A DNA stretch of 64,000 bases from Pipra filicauda (GCF_003945595.2 NW_024104758.1:172221-236220); one strand, 5' to 3'. Positions 1 through 11,318 are shown, counted from the stretch's first letter. The notes: generated from the letters alone by a model not told the origin. A program made the numbers and translations.

Positions 1-700
1 TGTTAAATCGATAAATTATCTTAAAATGTTGATTTTAAAATAAGATTCTTTAAAAAAAAAAATCCTGTGTATTTACTGAGTGCTCAGGTGCACCTGGGCT
101 TGGTTTGCATGTGCTGCAAATGAACATCAATATGCAGCTTTCTGCCTCCTTTAAAGGCACCAACATCTTATTAAATATATAAAATGAAATAGAGTCCAAT
201 GGATTTGGTTGGGGATTTTTGTTGGGTTTTGTTTGTTTGTTTTGATTTTTTTGTTTGTTTTTGGTGGTTGAGGGGGGGGTGGTTGTGTTTTTCTACTAAG
301 CAGCAGCTTTGTTCCCTCCAATAAAGAATGATACTCGAGTTTGCTGCCCTGGGGAAAAGGTGTCAGCCCTGAGAAAAGGTGTGAAAGGCACAATGGTTTG
401 CTCGTTGTTATGTAGTAGTAAAGCTTCCCGAGGTGAAGAGACTCGAGCTGTTATCGCTGTGAAACACCCCTGTGTGGGCTGCATCTCATTATCACTCAGG
501 AAATTAGCACCTCAAGGTCAGGAAAGGCAGAACAAGGGCTGGGACCCTCCTGGAAGCGGCTCGTTGAGTCAGCTCAGTGACCCTGTGATCCCCCCTCCTG
601 TTTGTGACCTTCATGGACTCAGGTCGTGGAAATGTGTGTGACAGAACGTGGGTTTGGGGGCAGTTAACGAGGGATTAGGTTATTTAGAGCAATTTATCAG
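1..700. other. single-copy DNA, T-rich in part
   Basis: No gene seen. The left edge is AT-rich with an A-run near 50-62, and a T/G-rich simple repeat (listed separately) occupies about 205-296. The overlapping open frames here are short, in several frames at once, and resemble no family I know. Confidence 0.5.
205..296. repeat. T-rich simple repeat (TTTG-type)
   Basis: A low-complexity tract of ttttg/tttgt units interrupted by a run of eight G at about 273-280. Read on the other strand it is a CAAA-type repeat. It could be a decayed simple repeat or an old A-rich tail. Confidence 0.8.
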
Positions 701-892
701 AGAAACAGAGAATGGGTTGGGCAGGAAGGGACCTTAAAGCCCATCCAGTGCCACCCCTGCCATGGGCAGGGACACCTTCCACCAGCCCAGGTTGCTCCAA
801 CCTGGCCTTGGACACTTCCAGGGATCCAGGGGCAGCCACAGCTTCTCTGGGCAACCTGGGCCAGGGCCTCCCCACCCTCATGGTAAAGACTC
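701..892 (-). mobile_element. CR1 fragment, 3' end at left
   Basis: The tip starts at agaatgggttgggcaggaag and is followed by the complement of the main-group landmarks in reverse order. The right end keeps ccctcatggtaaaga, a CR1 piece that most copies here replace with cccagccaggaatt, so this copy differs from the dominant group at its 5' side. 5'-truncated. Confidence 0.9.
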
Positions 893-1125
893 TGTCACTT
901 GGTGGATGGTTTTTGCAGGTTGTGGAAATTTTTGGTGCCAACTCAACCTTAATGAAGGGATATCCAGGAGTGTCCCAAGGGCTTTGGGGGCACAGGGTGG
1001 GAATTGTGCTCCTATGGAGTTCTGACCCTGACGGAGGGGGTCACTGTGCTGGGGTGACATGGGGACACTGGCCTGGGGTGCTGCCAGCAGGGCTCAGCCC
1101 AGGGCTGGGGACAACTTCCACTCCC

Positions 1126-1420
1126 AAAGGGGCTCCAGGAGAGCTGGAGAGGGACTGGGGACAAGGCCTGGAGGGACAGGACACAGGGAATGGCTTCCAC
1201 TGCCAGAGAGCAGGGAGAGATGGGAGATTGGGAAGGAATTCCTGGCTGGGAGGGTGGGGAGGCCCTGGCCCAGGTTGCCCAGAGAAGCTGTGGCTGCCCC
1301 TGGATCCCTGGAAGTGTCCAAGGCCAGGTTGGAGCAACCTGGGCTGGTGGGAGGTGTCCCTGCCCATGGCAGGGGTGGCACTGGAGGATCCTGATGGTCC
1401 CTCCCAACCCAACCCATCCC
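1126..1420 (+). mobile_element. CR1 fragment, main group, long
   Basis: Runs from the leader (aaaggggctccaggagagct) through all main-group landmarks. The last bases read ccaacccatccc and the usual gggattctatgat tail is missing, so the extreme 3' tip is lost or diverged. It lies about 230 bp from the minus-strand copy at 701-892 in tail-out (divergent) arrangement. Confidence 0.92.
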
Positions 1421-2247
1421 ATGGGTCAGTGGCTGTGGCACAGAGCAGCAGCCAAGGGGCTGGCAGGGCTGTGCTGGGGTTGGTGTGGTTGCAGAGGGAT
1501 GGCAGCACATCCCCAGGGGACAGGGAAGGGCAGGGCATCCCTTAAAACTGCTTGGGAATAAACCAAATCATCTGTGAGCACTGAGTGTTCACTGCAGGGT
1601 CTCTGCCAGGGCCTGGGCTCAGCCCGGGCTCCCCCAGGCTGGGGGACATTCTCACCTCAGCATCACAGCAACAGTTCTCCTTGTATCCTTCAGGGTGTCT
1701 TTGTTTTCTCCTGTTTTGATCTCTCTGTTACCTGAATCCTTTCTCACAACCCATCTCAGCCAACTCACATTTTCCTCATTGATCTGTTTTTACTCTTTGC
1801 TTGAACTCGTTTCCCTGGGTCAGTGCACGATGAGCTGTGGGTGAGAAGCCACTTCCAGAAGGTGACTACGCAGGATAAGAAAGCCTCAATTCCTCCTCCA
1901 GAGCTCAATAATTCCTCTCTGTACCAAATCCCCCTCCCAGCTCTGCCTGTGTGTGTTTGTTTCCCTCCCAGCACCATCTGGCACCGGGGCTGCTGCCTCA
2001 GGGCTATAAATAATCCAGCAGTGAGTGGGTGATATAAACCACAGACCCTGGCAAGTGTGCAAGTGCTTTCAGCAGAAAGGTACACTGGAGCTCTGTGACA
2101 AAGCAGAATGGAGGGGAGGCTGGAATCTGGGAATTCTGTCGTACGTCACAGCTGGAATTCAGCCCCGAGCTGGGCCAGGCCTGGGCTTAGGGAAGGAAAG
2201 GGTGGTGCAAGGGAAGGGTTTAGTGAATGGTATAAATTTAGAACCGT
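1421..2247. other. single-copy DNA, nothing recognised
   Basis: No gene, repeat or RNA recognised. A short frame on the minus strand (about 1765-2085) has no recognisable motif and no supporting splice context that I could see. Confidence 0.5.
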
Positions 2248-2466
2248 AGAATCATAAAATCATGGAACGGGTTGGGTTGGAAAGGACCTTAAAATCCAGC
2301 CCATCCCACCCCCTGCCATGGGCAGGGACACCTCCCACCAGCCCAGGTTGGTCCAGCCTGGCCTTGGACACTTCCAGGGATCCAGGGGCAGCCACAGCTT
2401 CTCTGGGCACCCTGTGCCAGGGCCTCCCACCCTCCCAGCCAGCAATTCCTTCCCACTGCCCCCCAG
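2248..2466 (-). mobile_element. CR1 fragment, main group
   Basis: Begins with the tail complement (agaatcataaaatcatgg), one of the clearer CR1 3' tails in the window, then ggttgggttggaaagg and the usual landmarks. Truncated at about 2466 after attccttcccactgcc. Confidence 0.92.
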
Positions 2467-3658
2467 ACCCTCCACGTGTGCTGTCAGTGGGAGAAGCTGC
2501 TGTGGGAGGGCAGAGGGGGAGCCCAGGCTGGGCTGGTTCTCATTCTCATCGAGCACTGTGCTGTGTAACCCCACAGGTTTGGGTTTAACAATCCAATGCC
2601 AGGTTTTCTTTGGAAGCACAGCTTGATCAAACATTCCTGTTCTTCAGGAAGGGAGTTCAAAGCTGTCTGTTGTAACCTGTTAGCACCTTGTGTGTTATTG
2701 CTGATAGCCACAGAATCCCTGGATTTATTGATTCCCATGTCCATATCCCTGGTGCTGTGGGTAACTCCAGATCCCTCCCTGCCCTCTCTCTCATTTCACA
2801 ACACGAAGGGCAAAACCCTTTGAAGCTGTTCAAGGGAAATTACCATTCTTAAGCTTTACACATATTCTTTTGATTGCCACCATAATTTTTAAAGCAGGGG
2901 AACATGCAGGGCTGTGACTGCAGATCAATTTTTCTATTTTTTCCCCGACCTTTGTCCCTTGCTTTAGTTACAGAGGAAAATTCAATGTGTGCCTGGAGGT
3001 GGTGCAGTCGTGGAGATGTCAGTGAGTGCTGACTGACTCTCCTTGATGGGGAGACAAATCCAGGGCTGGAACCCAGGGCTCCTTCACCCCTTTCTGCCTC
3101 CTCCCCAGGTCCCAGCTCTGCCTGGGGAATGCTGCCACAGTTCCAGCAGCTTTCCTGGAGAGGGGAAATATTGAATTGTAAAAAAACCCACTTTAGGCAG
3201 CATGTCCCTGTGCTGCTGGTCCCCCCTCCTGCCAGAGCCAGGAGGTGCTGCAGGATGGTTGGCTGGCACGTGCAGGGATCTCCGTGGGCTCTGGAGATCC
3301 GGGATCCAAGCTCTGTGCTCGGGGTAGGGTTTGTACCAGAGAGGGGACAGGCAGGTGGTGCTGCAGCATAAACACAATATTTTGCATCTGTCAGCTGGGA
3401 AGGGGTTTGGAGGGGCCTCTCCCACTCCTGCTGCAGGGAGGGGCAAAGCAGAGGTGTCTTTTGGGGGGCGGGGGGGAACAAACAACCCCCCTGAGAGCTG
3501 TGCCAGCACTGGGCTGCCAGCTGTGCCCCTGGGACAGTGGGAACAGAACAGCTGCTTCCCTGGGGTGGGATTCCTGGAACAACACAGGGTGGGGGAGGTG
3601 TCAGCACAGAGGGAGCCCTGACAAGGCAAGAAAATCCATGTTTTTAAGGCAGTTTCAA
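2467..3658. other. single-copy DNA, nothing recognised
   Basis: Mixed composition, with an AT-rich stretch at about 2820-2960 and a G-rich run near 3460-3477. Overlapping frames on both strands at 3084-3664 reflect GC-rich sequence poor in stop codons; none has a recognisable domain. Confidence 0.5.
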
Positions 3659-3712
3659 GAATAAAACAAAACAAAACAAAACAAAAAAACCCAAAACAAA
3701 CAAACAAACCTT
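3659..3712. repeat. A-rich simple repeat (CAAAA/CAAA)
   Basis: Repeated acaaa/aaaac units directly to the left of the CR1 3' tip at 3721. CR1 does not make a poly-A tail, so this is either a pre-existing A-rich site into which CR1 inserted or an independent simple-repeat expansion. Confidence 0.85.
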
Positions 3713-3720
3713 ACAGAATA

Positions 3721-3984
3721 AATCATGGAATCCCAGACTGGTTTGGGTTGGGAGGGACCACAAAGCCCACCCAGTGCCACCCCTGCCATGGGCAGGGACA
3801 CCTTCCACCAGCCCAGGCTGCTCCAGCCTGGCCTTGGACACTTCCAGGGATCCAGGGGCAGCCACAGCTTCTCTGGGCAACCTGGGCCAGGGCCTCCCCA
3901 CCCTCCCAGCCAGGAATTCCTTCCCAATCTCCCATCTCTCCCTGCCCTCTGGCAGTGGGAAGCCATTCCCCCTTGGCCTGTAAC
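3721..3984 (-). mobile_element. CR1 fragment, main group, well preserved
   Basis: Starts at the tip (aatcatggaatcccagactg) and runs through all main-group landmarks to agccattcccccttggcctg. It is nearly free of indels compared with other main-group copies, suggesting a recent insertion. Confidence 0.94.
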
Positions 3985-4049
3985 TGTTTGAATCATGTCA
4001 CTTCTGTTCAATTATTTGATATTAACGAGACCAGAGCAGGACATTTATT

Positions 4050-4112
4050 CATTTATTTCTTCTTGGGTTTTGGGGGAGGTTGGGTTGGGTTGTTTTTGGT
4101 TTTTTTTTGATA
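4050..4112. repeat. T/G-rich simple sequence
   Basis: A run of ggttgggttgg and ttttt blocks. Low complexity; no other meaning seen. Confidence 0.6.
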
Positions 4113-4206
4113 TTCCACCCGTGTGGAAGATCCTCACTTGTGCCACTGTCCCTTCCTAGCAGGGATTTACACCATGGGGAAGCTGAGGCTCAGGATGAAA
4201 CCCTTC

Positions 4207-4290
4207 CAGTGGGAGGTGTCCCTGCCCATGGCAGGGGTGGAACAGGATGAGCTTTAAGGTTCCTTCCCACCCAAACCAGTCTGGGATTCC
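4207..4290 (+). mobile_element. CR1 3'-end fragment, short
   Basis: Only the last 85 bp of the element remain: gtgggaggtgtccctgccca, gagctttaaggttccttcc and the tip aaaccagtctgggattcc. Severely 5'-truncated. Confidence 0.85.
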
Positions 4291-5308
4291 GAGGCAGTGG
4301 AGAGTTCCCAGAACAGCATTTCCAATATTTGCAGCATCAGCATGTTCATGGATTAGGTTCTCTCCTGGGTCAGTGTTTATCACAAACCAGCCCTGACTCT
4401 CCAGTTTTCACTCTGCCAACCAAGGAACCTCATTTTGATGAAGCAGATCCTGCAGAATGTCTGATTTCCCTTGTCAGAACCAGGGATACAAAGGGGAGAT
4501 CCTGACATTGGGAGTTGTAAGCTGAACTCCATTCGGATTGGGTAAATTTAGAAATACTGTCATTTATCAAACAGTCCTTCTCAGTTTTCCAGGCAGTGAG
4601 AAATAGTGATTGATACAGGGCTGGGACCTTCTCCTTCAATCTTCCCTGGCCTGTCATTAACAAAGTATTGCAGCTCAGTCCGTGGCCCGGGCATTTTTCT
4701 TCCATGAAATTTTGCAAGGTCAAAGGATTGTCACCAGAACATCAATATCCACAATACATTATCCTGGATCTGGAGAACACGCTCAGAAATAACAAGTTTG
4801 CTGCCAGCCTGGTAATACCAACTTACATCTGTCATTTATCAGGAGCTGCAACTGATAAGGAAGAAAATATTTTGCCGGTGCCGGGACTGTTGTTGATTGT
4901 TTGTTTTGGGGCTGGTTTGTGTGTTGTGTTAAGGCTGTCAGGAGTTCCTGCATCAATCCAGCTGCTGCCGGTAGGAGGCCTGGAAATGGTAATTTTTAAT
5001 TTATAAATATTGCCAGTTTCGCTTTAGGGGACACCAGGGAGGGTTTTATGGGGTCATTAATCCTTGTCTTGGATGTGATGGGTTGGTGTCTTCATTCCCT
5101 CGGGGCACTTTATTAACAGTCCCATGGAAGATGCCTTGAAGTATCTCCTGACAATTAAAACATGTCCCTTTGTTCCTAAATTAATCTTTGTCATTCTCTT
5201 TCAAACACAATTGACTGAAGAGCCCTCCATGTAGGGAAGTGCTTGTGCACAAGCTGCAAACCCCTCCTGAAGGTGCTCTGGGACTGAGGGGCTCTGGGGT
5301 TGGGGGGA
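4291..5308. other. AT-rich single-copy DNA
   Basis: No gene recognised. The AT-rich part (about 4430-5200) has no detectable repeat and could contain conserved non-coding sequence. That is a guess from composition only. Confidence 0.45.
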
Positions 5309-5552
5309 TCTCATAAAATCATGGACTGGTTTGGGTTGGAAGGGACCTCAAGGCTCATCTCCTTCCACCCCCTGCCCTGGGCAGGGACACCTTCCACCAG
5401 CCCAGGCTGCTCCAAGCCCTGTCCAGCCTGGCCTGGGACACTTCCAGGGATGGGGAAACTGCAGCAGGGAAAGAATTTCTTCCCAGTATCTTATCTAAAT
5501 CCCTCCTCTTTCAGTTTAAAACCATCCCCTCCTTGCTCTATCAGGATTTGCC
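5309..5552 (-). mobile_element. CR1 fragment, older type
   Basis: Starts with tcataaaatcatggactgg. It differs from the main group: it has ggacacttccagggatgggg without the inserted ccaggggcagcc piece, and extends into ctttcagtttaaaaccatcc as in the general avian CR1 consensus. Probably an older subfamily. Confidence 0.88.
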
Positions 5553-7078
5553 CCCTGATTTCAGCTCCAGGACCAGCAACATTCATCACAAACCAGCCCA
5601 GCCAAACAACCATCTCTGGTTTCCCTCCCACCATCCCCATCAGCTCCTTTGGATTATGTTAAATTAGGGAAAATATTGTCCTGTCGTGGTTCTGCAAGGT
5701 ACAACTGGGGCGGGCAAGGCCACTAAAACATGTTCTGAAATAAAATTCAGATTATGATTCCATACATTTAAGTACAAATGGTGCTGAGAATTTGTGGAAA
5801 TCAGTGATTTCTGGGAGGGAGTTCCCCAAGTGATTTAAAACAGAATTTCAACCCCTTAATTTCAGTTTAAAGAAGTCTGTGGTTGCCATAATTCCAGTGT
5901 GATTGATCAGCTGGTCTTAATTAGGCCCTGCCTAATCTAAGCTGACCATTCCCAGCTGTGGGAGGGCTGGGGGCCCTTTAAAGGAGGCACTGGAAGAGCT
6001 TCCCAGTGTTCCCTGGGCCGGATCCTTGTTGGGATGTGCTGGTGGCTCCTGGCTGGGAGGTGAGTGATTCACTACAGAGAGGTTTTTAAGCAATAGTTGG
6101 GTGGAAGTTTGGGTTCTTATTTCTGTTTTTCTGGTCTGATAATGATGGTGGAATTTCTAGAAACACGACTTGTTTGTTCTGGGTTAACGTGGCTTTGAGA
6201 GCTGGGCTGGGGGGTGGAATTGCAAGTGAAAGCCCACAAAGCTGTCAAAAGTGGGTAAAACCTCCCAGCTTTTGGGTTGAGATGGAGTGTGGCCCCGGGG
6301 GTGCCTGTGCTGAAGGCAGGTTAGAACCTGGTGCTGTGTTCTGCGAGCTCAAGGCAGCAAAGTGCAGATGAAGGAATCCCCAAACCTGCTGGGATGTTGT
6401 GGCTCATCCTGCCTGGAATCCAAGGGTTCTCTGGATTGAGGATGGTCCCCAGGCCAGGCTGAGCTGCTGGCAGGGAGGGAGGGGGGAAAGGCCCCTCGTG
6501 TTTCCTCTCTGCTGCAGATCAGAGGCTGCACCTTGGGAAGGGGAATCCTCTCCTTGTGCCCTGGGAGTGAGTCCTGCACGTGCTGCTGTGTCCAGAGGTG
6601 GTGCTGGGAAGGGGGGAATGCTGAGGATGGTCCTTTTTGTGGAGTTTCTCTCAGATTCCTGTTGATTTATATTTGAATCGAGGTGTGAACTGGTTTGTGA
6701 ACTGGGTACTGAGTGCTGTGTGCTCCCCTGAGCCCTGGGGGGGCCTGAGCAGATCCAAGCATGGGAAAATTGTCTTTCCAGCCTGTGAGTGACCCCCCAA
6801 TGAAACACAGAGCTCCAGGATTGAAACCTGCCCTCCATGAGAAAGATTGTTGCTGTTGTTCTTTGGTTTTACTTTTTCCTTGACCTGATGCCTTTGGTTC
6901 CCACTGCTCTTCCTGCTCTGGCTCCTTTGCCCCTTCCCCATGGATCCATTGCAGTGGGCAGGCAGTGCCCACCTGGGCTCCCTCTGGAGAGGGCATTCCA
7001 TCCCCCTGGGCAGTGTTTGATTTGCAAGGTGCTTTTTCTCTTCAAAATTGCATAATCCCTGTTGTGCTGACATAAATC
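5553..7078. other. single-copy DNA with promoter-like segment
   Basis: Apart from the promoter-like segment at 5925-6066 nothing is recognised. Frames at 6399-6665 (+) and 6404-6838 (-) overlap each other and show no domain. Confidence 0.45.
5925..6066 (+). promoter_or_regulatory. candidate promoter and first-exon donor, unproven
   Basis: Seen: ggccctttaaaggaggca puts a TTTAAA box at 5977-5982, and ctgggaggtgagtg places a near-consensus splice donor (AG|GTGAGT, break after 6059) about 77 bp downstream. A pyrimidine-rich stretch follows at about 6115-6135. Inference: this could be a Pol II core promoter with a short first exon, or part of a degraded LTR (tgtcgtggttctgc lies upstream near 5682). 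No open frame supports a protein. Confidence 0.2.
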
Positions 7079-7213
7079 CCCATCCCTGGAATGTTCCAGG
7101 CCAGGTTGGACAGGGCTTGGAGCAACCTGGTCTAGTGGAAGGTGTCCCTGCCTATGGAATGGGAGGAGCTTTAAGGTCCCTTCTAACACAGACCATTCTG
7201 GGATTCTGTGATG
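7079..7213 (+). mobile_element. CR1 3'-end fragment
   Basis: Contains cttggagcaacctggtctag, the landmark with a substitution (ccctgcctatggaatggg) and a clear tip, ccattctgggattctgtgat. The block after 'accatggcagg' is shortened, as in older copies. Confidence 0.88.
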
Positions 7214-7842
7214 GGTATTTTTCCTAAGATGACAAGTGACCCAGAGGGAGGTGTGGCTGCACTGCTCAGTGTGTCCATGTGCCTGAGCTGCTGATGTGTT
7301 TTAATTACTGCTGCTGATGTGAGTTGAGGAGAAATCTCCATCCTCAAGTCAGGCTTGGGGACTTATTAAAGCCTAAATGCTGTCTAAGGAAAAAGAAACA
7401 GGTGATCCAGGGCTGTTTTGTTGTTCAGCACACTGGTAGTAATTTTTTTCCTGCACATTTTTAAGAGGGACAAAAGCAGCAGTTTAACCTGTGTTTAAAG
7501 TGACTGGATGTGCTGCTAGAGTGAAAAGAATGAACAGGAGTGAGTGTTGTGTGTGAGAGTTACTGAGGTGAAAAACATAAAACCCCTCTGGGAAGAGAGA
7601 AGAACCATGGAATTGCTGCAGGTGATGGCTGGGGGAGAGCAGGAATGTGGTGCCAGGGTTTTATGCCCAAGGCCCAGGTGTGTCCAGTGAGGCTGAAAAT
7701 GTGCAGCAACACAGCAGTGATTTAATGGGACACTGGGAATGGGCTTGGAAGGGAATGGAGTCTGGTTCCAGAAGTGTTTGTGAGGATGGGTAGTAACAGC
7801 TATAGCACAGGGTAGAGCTGTGGGATTCCATGCAAATACACG
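7214..7842. other. single-copy DNA, nothing recognised
   Basis: Mixed composition. The minus-strand frame that crosses 7516-7974 is largely continuous with the neighbouring CR1 and is not a gene. Confidence 0.5.
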
Positions 7843-8222
7843 GGACCCCTGTGCCCGATGCCCACCTTGTCCCCCAGCCCAGAGCACTGAGTGCCACGGC
7901 CAGGCCTTCCTGGGACACCTCCAGGGCTGGGCACTCCAAACCTCCCTGGGCAGCCCCTGCCAAGGCCTCACCACCCTTTCCAGGGAGAAATTCCTCCTCC
8001 TGGCCCACCTGAGCCTCCCCTGGCACAGCTGGAGGCCGTTCCCTCTCCTCCTGTCCCTTGTTCCCTGGCAGCAGAGCCCGACCCCCCCCCGGCTCCCCCC
8101 TCCTGTCAGGGGGTTGCAGAGCCAGAAGGTCCCCCCTGAGCCTCCTTTTCTCCAGGCTGAGCCCCCCCAGCTCCCTCAGCTCTCCTTATGTGACTGACTC
8201 TCCAGACCCTTCAGTGGCTCTT
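7843..8222 (-). mobile_element. CR1 fragment, J-like group
   Basis: Reads tgtgcccgatgcccacct from the left, then the J-like landmarks in reverse (cactccaaacctccctgggc; gggggttgcagagccagaag) and continues to tccagacccttcagtggctc. The extreme 3' tip (usually ccctgaggctggaaaagccc) is absent, so this copy has lost about 35 bp at its 3' end. Confidence 0.9.
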
Positions 8223-8453
8223 TTTAAAGAGCCCTATTCTGGGTCATCTTTAAAAATATTCCTACCAGATCCCCCGTGCCCTGGCTGCTGTGCTGGCAGT
8301 GTCCCTGCTGTCCCTGTGCCCTGCTGTGCCAGCTGGGCAGCTCCATCCCCTGTATCAGTTTTTGGGGGTGTTTGTCCAGGCTGGAGGGACAGACAGGCTG
8401 GGAACAGCTCTGCCCTCAGCGCTGCTGCTGCCAGGGCTGAGGGGTCACTGCTG

Positions 8454-9172
8454 TCCCTGGGCTGCAGGACACCCATCCCTTGGCTGCAGGACACCCATCC
8501 CTGGGCTGCAGGACACCCATCCCTGGGCTGCAGGACACCCATCCCTGGGCTGCAGGACACCCATCCCTTGGCTGCAGGACACCCATCCCTTGGCTGCAGG
8601 ACACCCATCCCTTGGCTGCAGGACACCCATCCCTTGGCTGCAGGACACCCATCCCTTGGCTGCAGGACACCCATCCCTTGGCTGCAGGACACCCATCCCT
8701 TGGCTGCAGGACACCCATCCCTTGGCTGCAGGACACCCATCCCTTGGCTGCAGGACACCCATCCCTTGGCTGCAGGACACCCATCCCTTGCTTGCATGAC
8801 ACCCATCCCTATGGCGCAGGACACCCTCCCTGGGCTGCAGGACACCCATCCCTTGGCTGCAGGACACCCATCCCTGGGCTGCAGGACACCCATCCCTGGG
8901 CTGCAGGACACCCATCCCTGGGCTGCAGGACACCCATCCCTTGGCTGCAGGACACCCATCCCTTGGCTGCAGGACACCCATCCCTTGGCTGCAGGACACC
9001 CATCCCTTGGCTGCAGGACACCCATCCCTTGGCTGCAGGACACCCATCCCTTGGCTGCAGGACACCCATCCCTTGGCTGCAGGACACCCATCCCTTGGCT
9101 GCAGGACACCCATCCCTTGGCTGCAGGACACCCATCCCTTGGCTGCAGGACACCCATCCCTTGGCTGCAGGG
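8454..9172. repeat. minisatellite, 22-bp unit, about 33 copies
   Basis: The unit is ggacacccatcccttggctg plus ca. Two unit types occur: tccctTgg (T) and tccctGgg (G). The order is G-T-G-G-G-T(x10), then two degenerate units near 8787-8826, then again G-T-G-G-G-T(x11). The second block starts at 8827, 373 bp after the first, so the array grew by duplicating a 17-unit block. Because 22 is not a multiple of 3 and the unit has no stop in any frame, the array is open in several frames on both strands; the 445-residue frame at 8058-9395 is an artefact of this. Confidence 0.98.
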
Positions 9173-9871
9173 CTTCAGTGACTGGGAAACAGCCCCTTCT
9201 GCTGCTGGCTGGGCAGGAGGAGAGGCTCAGCTGGGCTGGGTTGCAGTGAAGGGGGTGCTGCAGCAGCTTGGGCACTTCCATCCCTGCTCCCCCTGCAGCC
9301 CTGAGCTCTGGGGGAGGCCCTGGGAGGAGCTGCCCCTCTGCCAAAGCCAGCACTGCCTGGGGACCTGGGGACTGCTCTGGGACACAGCAGACTAAGAGAT
9401 CCCATGTTTAAGGAGCAGCAGAGTGGACAGGAGGTCTGGCTTATCCTAAATCCTGCAAATTCCCTTCCTCCTTTCTCCCTTCCCTGAAGAGCCTGTGTGA
9501 GGCTGGGACCAGCAGTGAACTTCTCATTCCTATTTCCATTCCTGGTCTTCATGTTTTGCCAGAACTGCACCTCCCTTCTCTGCAGTCTGACACTTCTGCA
9601 GCCCATTTTCCTTCTGTCTGCTCTGATTTGTGGCTATTTGACCCTAATGAGCAGAGACTGCTCTGCCTGTGTGCAGGGGGTGCAGCTCAGGGCCTGTGCT
9701 GCTCAAACCAGGAATGAATTTCCCTGTTCCTGTCAACGGCTTTTTATCTGCTCTTACCTAAAACTGTCTGATCGCTCTGTCCCTGCAAGGAGCATAAAGA
9801 GCCTTTGGATCCATGATCTGACATCTCTGACCAGTCACCAAGAGATCTGGTGGTGCTGGGAAATGACAGGC
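9173..9871. other. single-copy DNA, nothing recognised
   Basis: GC-rich at 9230-9390, more AT-rich later. A plus-strand frame at 9497-10036 begins with a hydrophobic stretch but runs into CR1 sequence and has no recognisable domain. Confidence 0.45.
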
Positions 9872-10012
9872 ATAGAATCATGGAATTTTGGAATGGTTTG
9901 GGTGGGAAGGGACCTTAAGTCCCTCCAGTGCCACCCCTGCCATGGGCAGGGACCCTTTCCACTATCTCAGGTTGCTCCAAGCTCCATCCAGCCTGGCCTT
10001 GGACACTTCCAG
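9872..10012 (-). mobile_element. CR1 3'-end fragment
   Basis: Clear tip complement (atagaatcatggaattttgg), then tttgggtgggaagggacc. The interior reads ctatctcaggttgctccaag. Truncated after ggacacttccaggatg. Confidence 0.9.
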
Positions 10013-10213
10013 GATGTTGTAGGGAATGGAGTGTAAATGTCTTCCCTTTGGAGATCTTGCCATATTTAAATTGTCCAGAATCCCAGTGCCCTGTGTGACT
10101 GTAGGAACGTGGTACTGGGACACCCCCAAACCCCCTGCAGACACACCAGAGCCTGGGGCTGCCTGGGCTGGGGGGAGGGAATCTTCTTCCCAGTAGCTGG
10201 TGGGGCTGTGTTT

Positions 10214-10415
10214 GGGATCCCCGCTGGCAGCAGGGTGGATCCCACAGGGATGGGTCCCCACTGGCAGCAGGGTGGATCCCACAGGGATGGATTCCCACTG
10301 GCAGCAGGGTGGATCCCACAGGGATGGGTCCCCACTGGCAGCAGGGTGGATCCCATAGGGATGGGTCCCCACTGGCAGCAGGGTTGGTCCCACAGGGATC
10401 AGTCCCCACTGGGCA
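10214..10415. repeat. minisatellite, 37-bp unit, about 5.4 copies
   Basis: The unit has two landmarks, ggtggatcccacagggatgg and gtccccactggcagcag. Units differ at a few positions (gattcccac, cccatag, ggttggtccc), so the array is moderately diverged. Confidence 0.95.
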
Positions 10416-11191
10416 GGGCTGGCACAGCACCAGGGGCTGTTCTGCTCCCCAGTGAGGGCTGGGGGGACACAGCTGAGCCAGCTGCCCCAAGGGATGTCCC
10501 AGAGCACAGGACATCATGCTCAGCACACACAGCTGGGGGGAGGAAGTGGGAACATGCTTGGATTGATGGTGTTTGTCTTCCCTGGAGCCCAGGGGTGGTT
10601 CAGCTCCTCCCTGATGGGGGTCAGGGAGTGAATCCCTCATCATTCCTTCTGTGTGTGGCTTTGGCTTCACCTGTCCAGCTGCCTTTATCTGAACCCACCT
10701 GTTTTCTCACTTCCCTCCCCATCCCACTGTGGGGGTGCTGGGCTGGGGTGGAACCTCGACTGTGCTGCTCCTCTGGAACCTGAGCAGTTGGGCAAGTGTG
10801 GAATTAGTGTGGGAGCAGCCCCGAGTGCCTGGGAGGTTCCCATGGCACCACAAAGGATCTCATCTCCCAATTAAAACAGGAGTGTGATGTGCAGGAGAGG
10901 CAGCTCAGCGGGGGGTTGGCTTTTAAGAGCAAATGAATAGATGGCAGGAATAAAACGAGCTGTAAGAGCCTGTTTTCTTCTGCAAGGAGGATGCGCTGGG
11001 TGAAAAGTACAACTGAAAATTGCTTCTCTCAGCAAGTGGATGGCTCTGGTGAAAAAGCAGATGCTTCTCTAGCCTGGTGAGGAGGAACAGGGGGAAGGGA
11101 GGAGCCTGTCTCCTGTTACTGAGCTGTGGGAGGTACCAAATGTGTCCGAGAAACCTCATCCCTGACATCTGCATTTCATTAGTCCTGGTCC
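10416..11191. other. single-copy DNA, nothing recognised
   Basis: GC-rich up to about 10860, then mixed. No gene, repeat or RNA recognised. Confidence 0.5.
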
Positions 11192-11318
11192 ATCACAGAG
11201 TGGTTTGGGTTGGAAGGACCTTAGAGATGAACCAGTGCCACCTCCTGCCATGGGCAGGGACACCTTCTACTAGCCCAGGTTGCTCCAAGCCCCATCAGCC
11301 TGGTCTTGCTTCAGTGAG
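11192..11318 (-). mobile_element. CR1 3'-end fragment, diverged
   Basis: Tip complement atcacagagtggtttgggtt, then ccatgggcagggacacctt and cccaggttgctccaagcccc. Identity fades after cctggtcttgcttcag. Confidence 0.87.

Noticed and set aside
3084..3707. 207- and 252-residue minus frames
   Set aside because: Mutually overlapping frames in GC-rich DNA, with no domain and no frame-specific signal.
5680..5760. LTR start (tgtcgtggttctgc) of an ERVL-type element
   Set aside because: Only a short resemblance, with no downstream LTR features that I can place confidently; kept only as an alternative reading of the promoter-like segment.
8058..9395. 445-residue plus frame (and 302-307-residue minus frames) over the 22-bp array
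   Set aside because: Open in several frames on both strands because the repeat has no stop codons; the ends run into CR1 and unique DNA. No gene signal.
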